DNA of 64,000 nt from Methanomassiliicoccaceae archaeon (lineage in GTDB: Archaea; Thermoplasmatota; Thermoplasmata; Methanomassiliicoccales; Methanomethylophilaceae), in the NCBI GenBank assembly GCA_016284295.1, contig JAEEOP010000041.1, positions 1 to 64,000 on the forward strand, written 5' to 3'. Below the pieces are notes generated by a model. That model worked only from the letters and a program-made list of their open reading frames with translations. It had not been told where the DNA came from and did no database searches. The position numbers and the translations under genes were made by a program. The number at the start of each line of letters is the position of its first letter. Within the stretch, counting starts at the first letter, position 1. This document shows, piece after piece, positions 63,096-64,000 of the stretch.

Positions 63096-64000
63096 ATGAA
63101 GGTAGGTATAGACCTCGGGACAACATACTCTGCAGTAGCACGGTACGACAAGGCATCCGGGAAACCGGTAATGCTGAACAACGCTTTCGGCAAGGAGATC
63201 ACCCCTTCCGTCATCTGCTTCCTCGATGACGGCGACATCCTCGTGGGAGAGGATGCTAAGGACATGCAGTCCAACGGTACGGGTGTCAACGCAGCCGCAT
63301 TCAAGCGCAACATGGGTGATGACACACCCGTCGTCAGCTTCAATGGGAAGGATTACACAGCCGAGGAGCTCTCCTCGATGCTCCTCAAGCACCTCATAGA
63401 GGATGCCGAGAAAGCGGCCGGAGAGAAGATCGAAGAGGCAATCATCACAGTTCCCGCCTACTTCGAGGATGCTCAGAGGATCGCCACCAAGCGTGCCGGC
63501 GAGTCTTGCGGCATCAAGGTGCCCAAGATCATCAACGAGCCCACGGCCGCTGCGATCTCATACGGTTACAAGCACTCCGCGGACAAGACCCTGCTGGTCT
63601 ACGACCTCGGAGGAGGAACCTTCGATGTCACCATCGTCAAGATCGAGAAGGGTAACATCGAGGTCGTCGGTACCCATGGAAACCACATACTCGGAGGCAA
63701 GGACTGGGACGCGGCCATCGTGAAGTACGTCTGCGACAAGTTCGTCAACGAGTTCGACGTCGACCCCAGGGACGATCTGCCGACCAAGAACGAGCTCATC
63801 GTCGCCGCAGAGGGATTCAAGAAGACCCTGTCCGTGGCAGAGAGCGTCACGATCCCCGTCAACTACGACGGCTGCAGCGAGAAGTACACCCTCACGAGGG
63901 ATGAGTTCGAATCCATGACCGAGCACCTCATGAACGCCACCAAGGACGTCTGCAGCGAGCTAATAGAATCCCTTAATATGCAGTGGACCGACATCGACGA
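63096..64000 (+). CDS. Hsp70/DnaK-family chaperone (partial, runs off the right edge)
   Basis: The first 301 codons are present. The ATPase domain shows the phosphate-1 motif VGIDLGTTYSAVARYD, IITVPAYFEDAQRIATKRAGESCGI, INEPTAAAISYGY and the phosphate-2 motif VYDLGGGTFDVTIVKIE. The segment between residues 60 and 100 is shorter and diverged compared with classical DnaK, so it may be an Hsp70-like paralogue with a different C-terminus. The end lies outside the window. It is absent from the ORF track because it has no stop. Confidence 0.9.
   Translation, partial: MKVGIDLGTTYSAVARYDKASGKPVMLNNAFGKEITPSVICFLDDGDILVGEDAKDMQSNGTGVNAAAFKRNMGDDTPVVSFNGKDYTAEELSSMLLKHLIEDAEKAAGEKIEEAIITVPAYFEDAQRIATKRAGESCGIKVPKIINEPTAAAISYGYKHSADKTLLVYDLGGGTFDVTIVKIEKGNIEVVGTHGNHILGGKDWDAAIVKYVCDKFVNEFDVDPRDDLPTKNELIVAAEGFKKTLSVAESVTIPVNYDGCSEKYTLTRDEFESMTEHLMNATKDVCSELIESLNMQWTDID

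Overview
The window looks like a chromosomal piece from a methanogenic archaeon of the Methanomassiliicoccales (Thermoplasmata). The gene content is archaeal: Orc1/Cdc6, RFC small subunit, archaeal GluRS, archaeal-type riboflavin synthase with RibL, AMP phosphorylase, a UbiD-family anhydromevalonate-phosphate decarboxylase candidate, FprA and many ferredoxin-fused proteins. Most genes have a TATA box about 25 bp before a start codon (leaderless mRNA). Every complete gene called here ends in TGA or TAA, never TAG, while three otherwise intact genes carry one in-frame TAG. That fits an organism that reads amber as pyrrolysine. The taxonomic call is inference; no 16S, mcr or pyl gene lies in the window.

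Layout. 0-6.4 kb: an aldo/keto reductase-ferredoxin fusion, then a TetR-controlled redox operon (tautomerase, two aldo/keto reductases, two flavodoxins, an iron-sulfur flavoprotein). 6.5-9.7 kb: a degraded accessory patch with broken AAA ATPase and AlbA_2 genes, plus an AlbA_2 protein interrupted by TAG. 9.8-24.3 kb: mostly housekeeping (DUF308-like protein, EFR1, FprA, MntP, the ribBLCH flavin operon, SHMT, amtB-glnK, DtxR regulator, gltX, TerB-like). 24.5-31.3 kb: a possible small RNA locus, a UbiD decarboxylase and a 1.55-kaa repeat surface protein. 31.5-42.8 kb: a PAPS-reductase-family protein with an internal TAG, AMP phosphorylase, cysE, cysS, a radical-SAM-like protein with no cluster motif, a TtuA/NcsA enzyme, orc1, rfcS and an IMPase. 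42.8-46.2 kb: PaaK-type ligase and two Sel1 proteins. 46.4-54.1 kb: a nitrogenase-like NifH-NifD fusion with a second NifD/K-like subunit, an AAA ATPase with an internal TAG, and a FecBCD-type ABC importer whose binding protein carries dockerin-like repeats. 54.3-64 kb: Sel1, formate-THF ligase, a CobS-like protein lacking its catalytic motif, an iron-regulated structured RNA region, feoA-feoA-feoB-Cys-rich peptide, rubredoxin, Sel1, and the start of an Hsp70 gene.

How the genes work together. Three physiological themes can be read. The first is anaerobic redox and oxygen defence: flavodoxins, iron-sulfur flavoprotein, FprA and rubredoxin, supplied by a complete flavin operon. The second is iron and tetrapyrrole metabolism: a DtxR-type regulator, matching palindromes at two promoters in front of feo, FecBCD, the nitrogenase-like complex and the CobS-like protein. 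The third is nitrogen, sulfur and one-carbon supply: amtB-glnK, cysE-cysS, SHMT and formate-THF ligase. The most notable items are the three amber-interrupted genes, the NifH-NifD fusion system, the iron-regulated RNA locus before feoA, and two enzyme-family proteins (radical SAM, CobS) that have lost their catalytic motifs.
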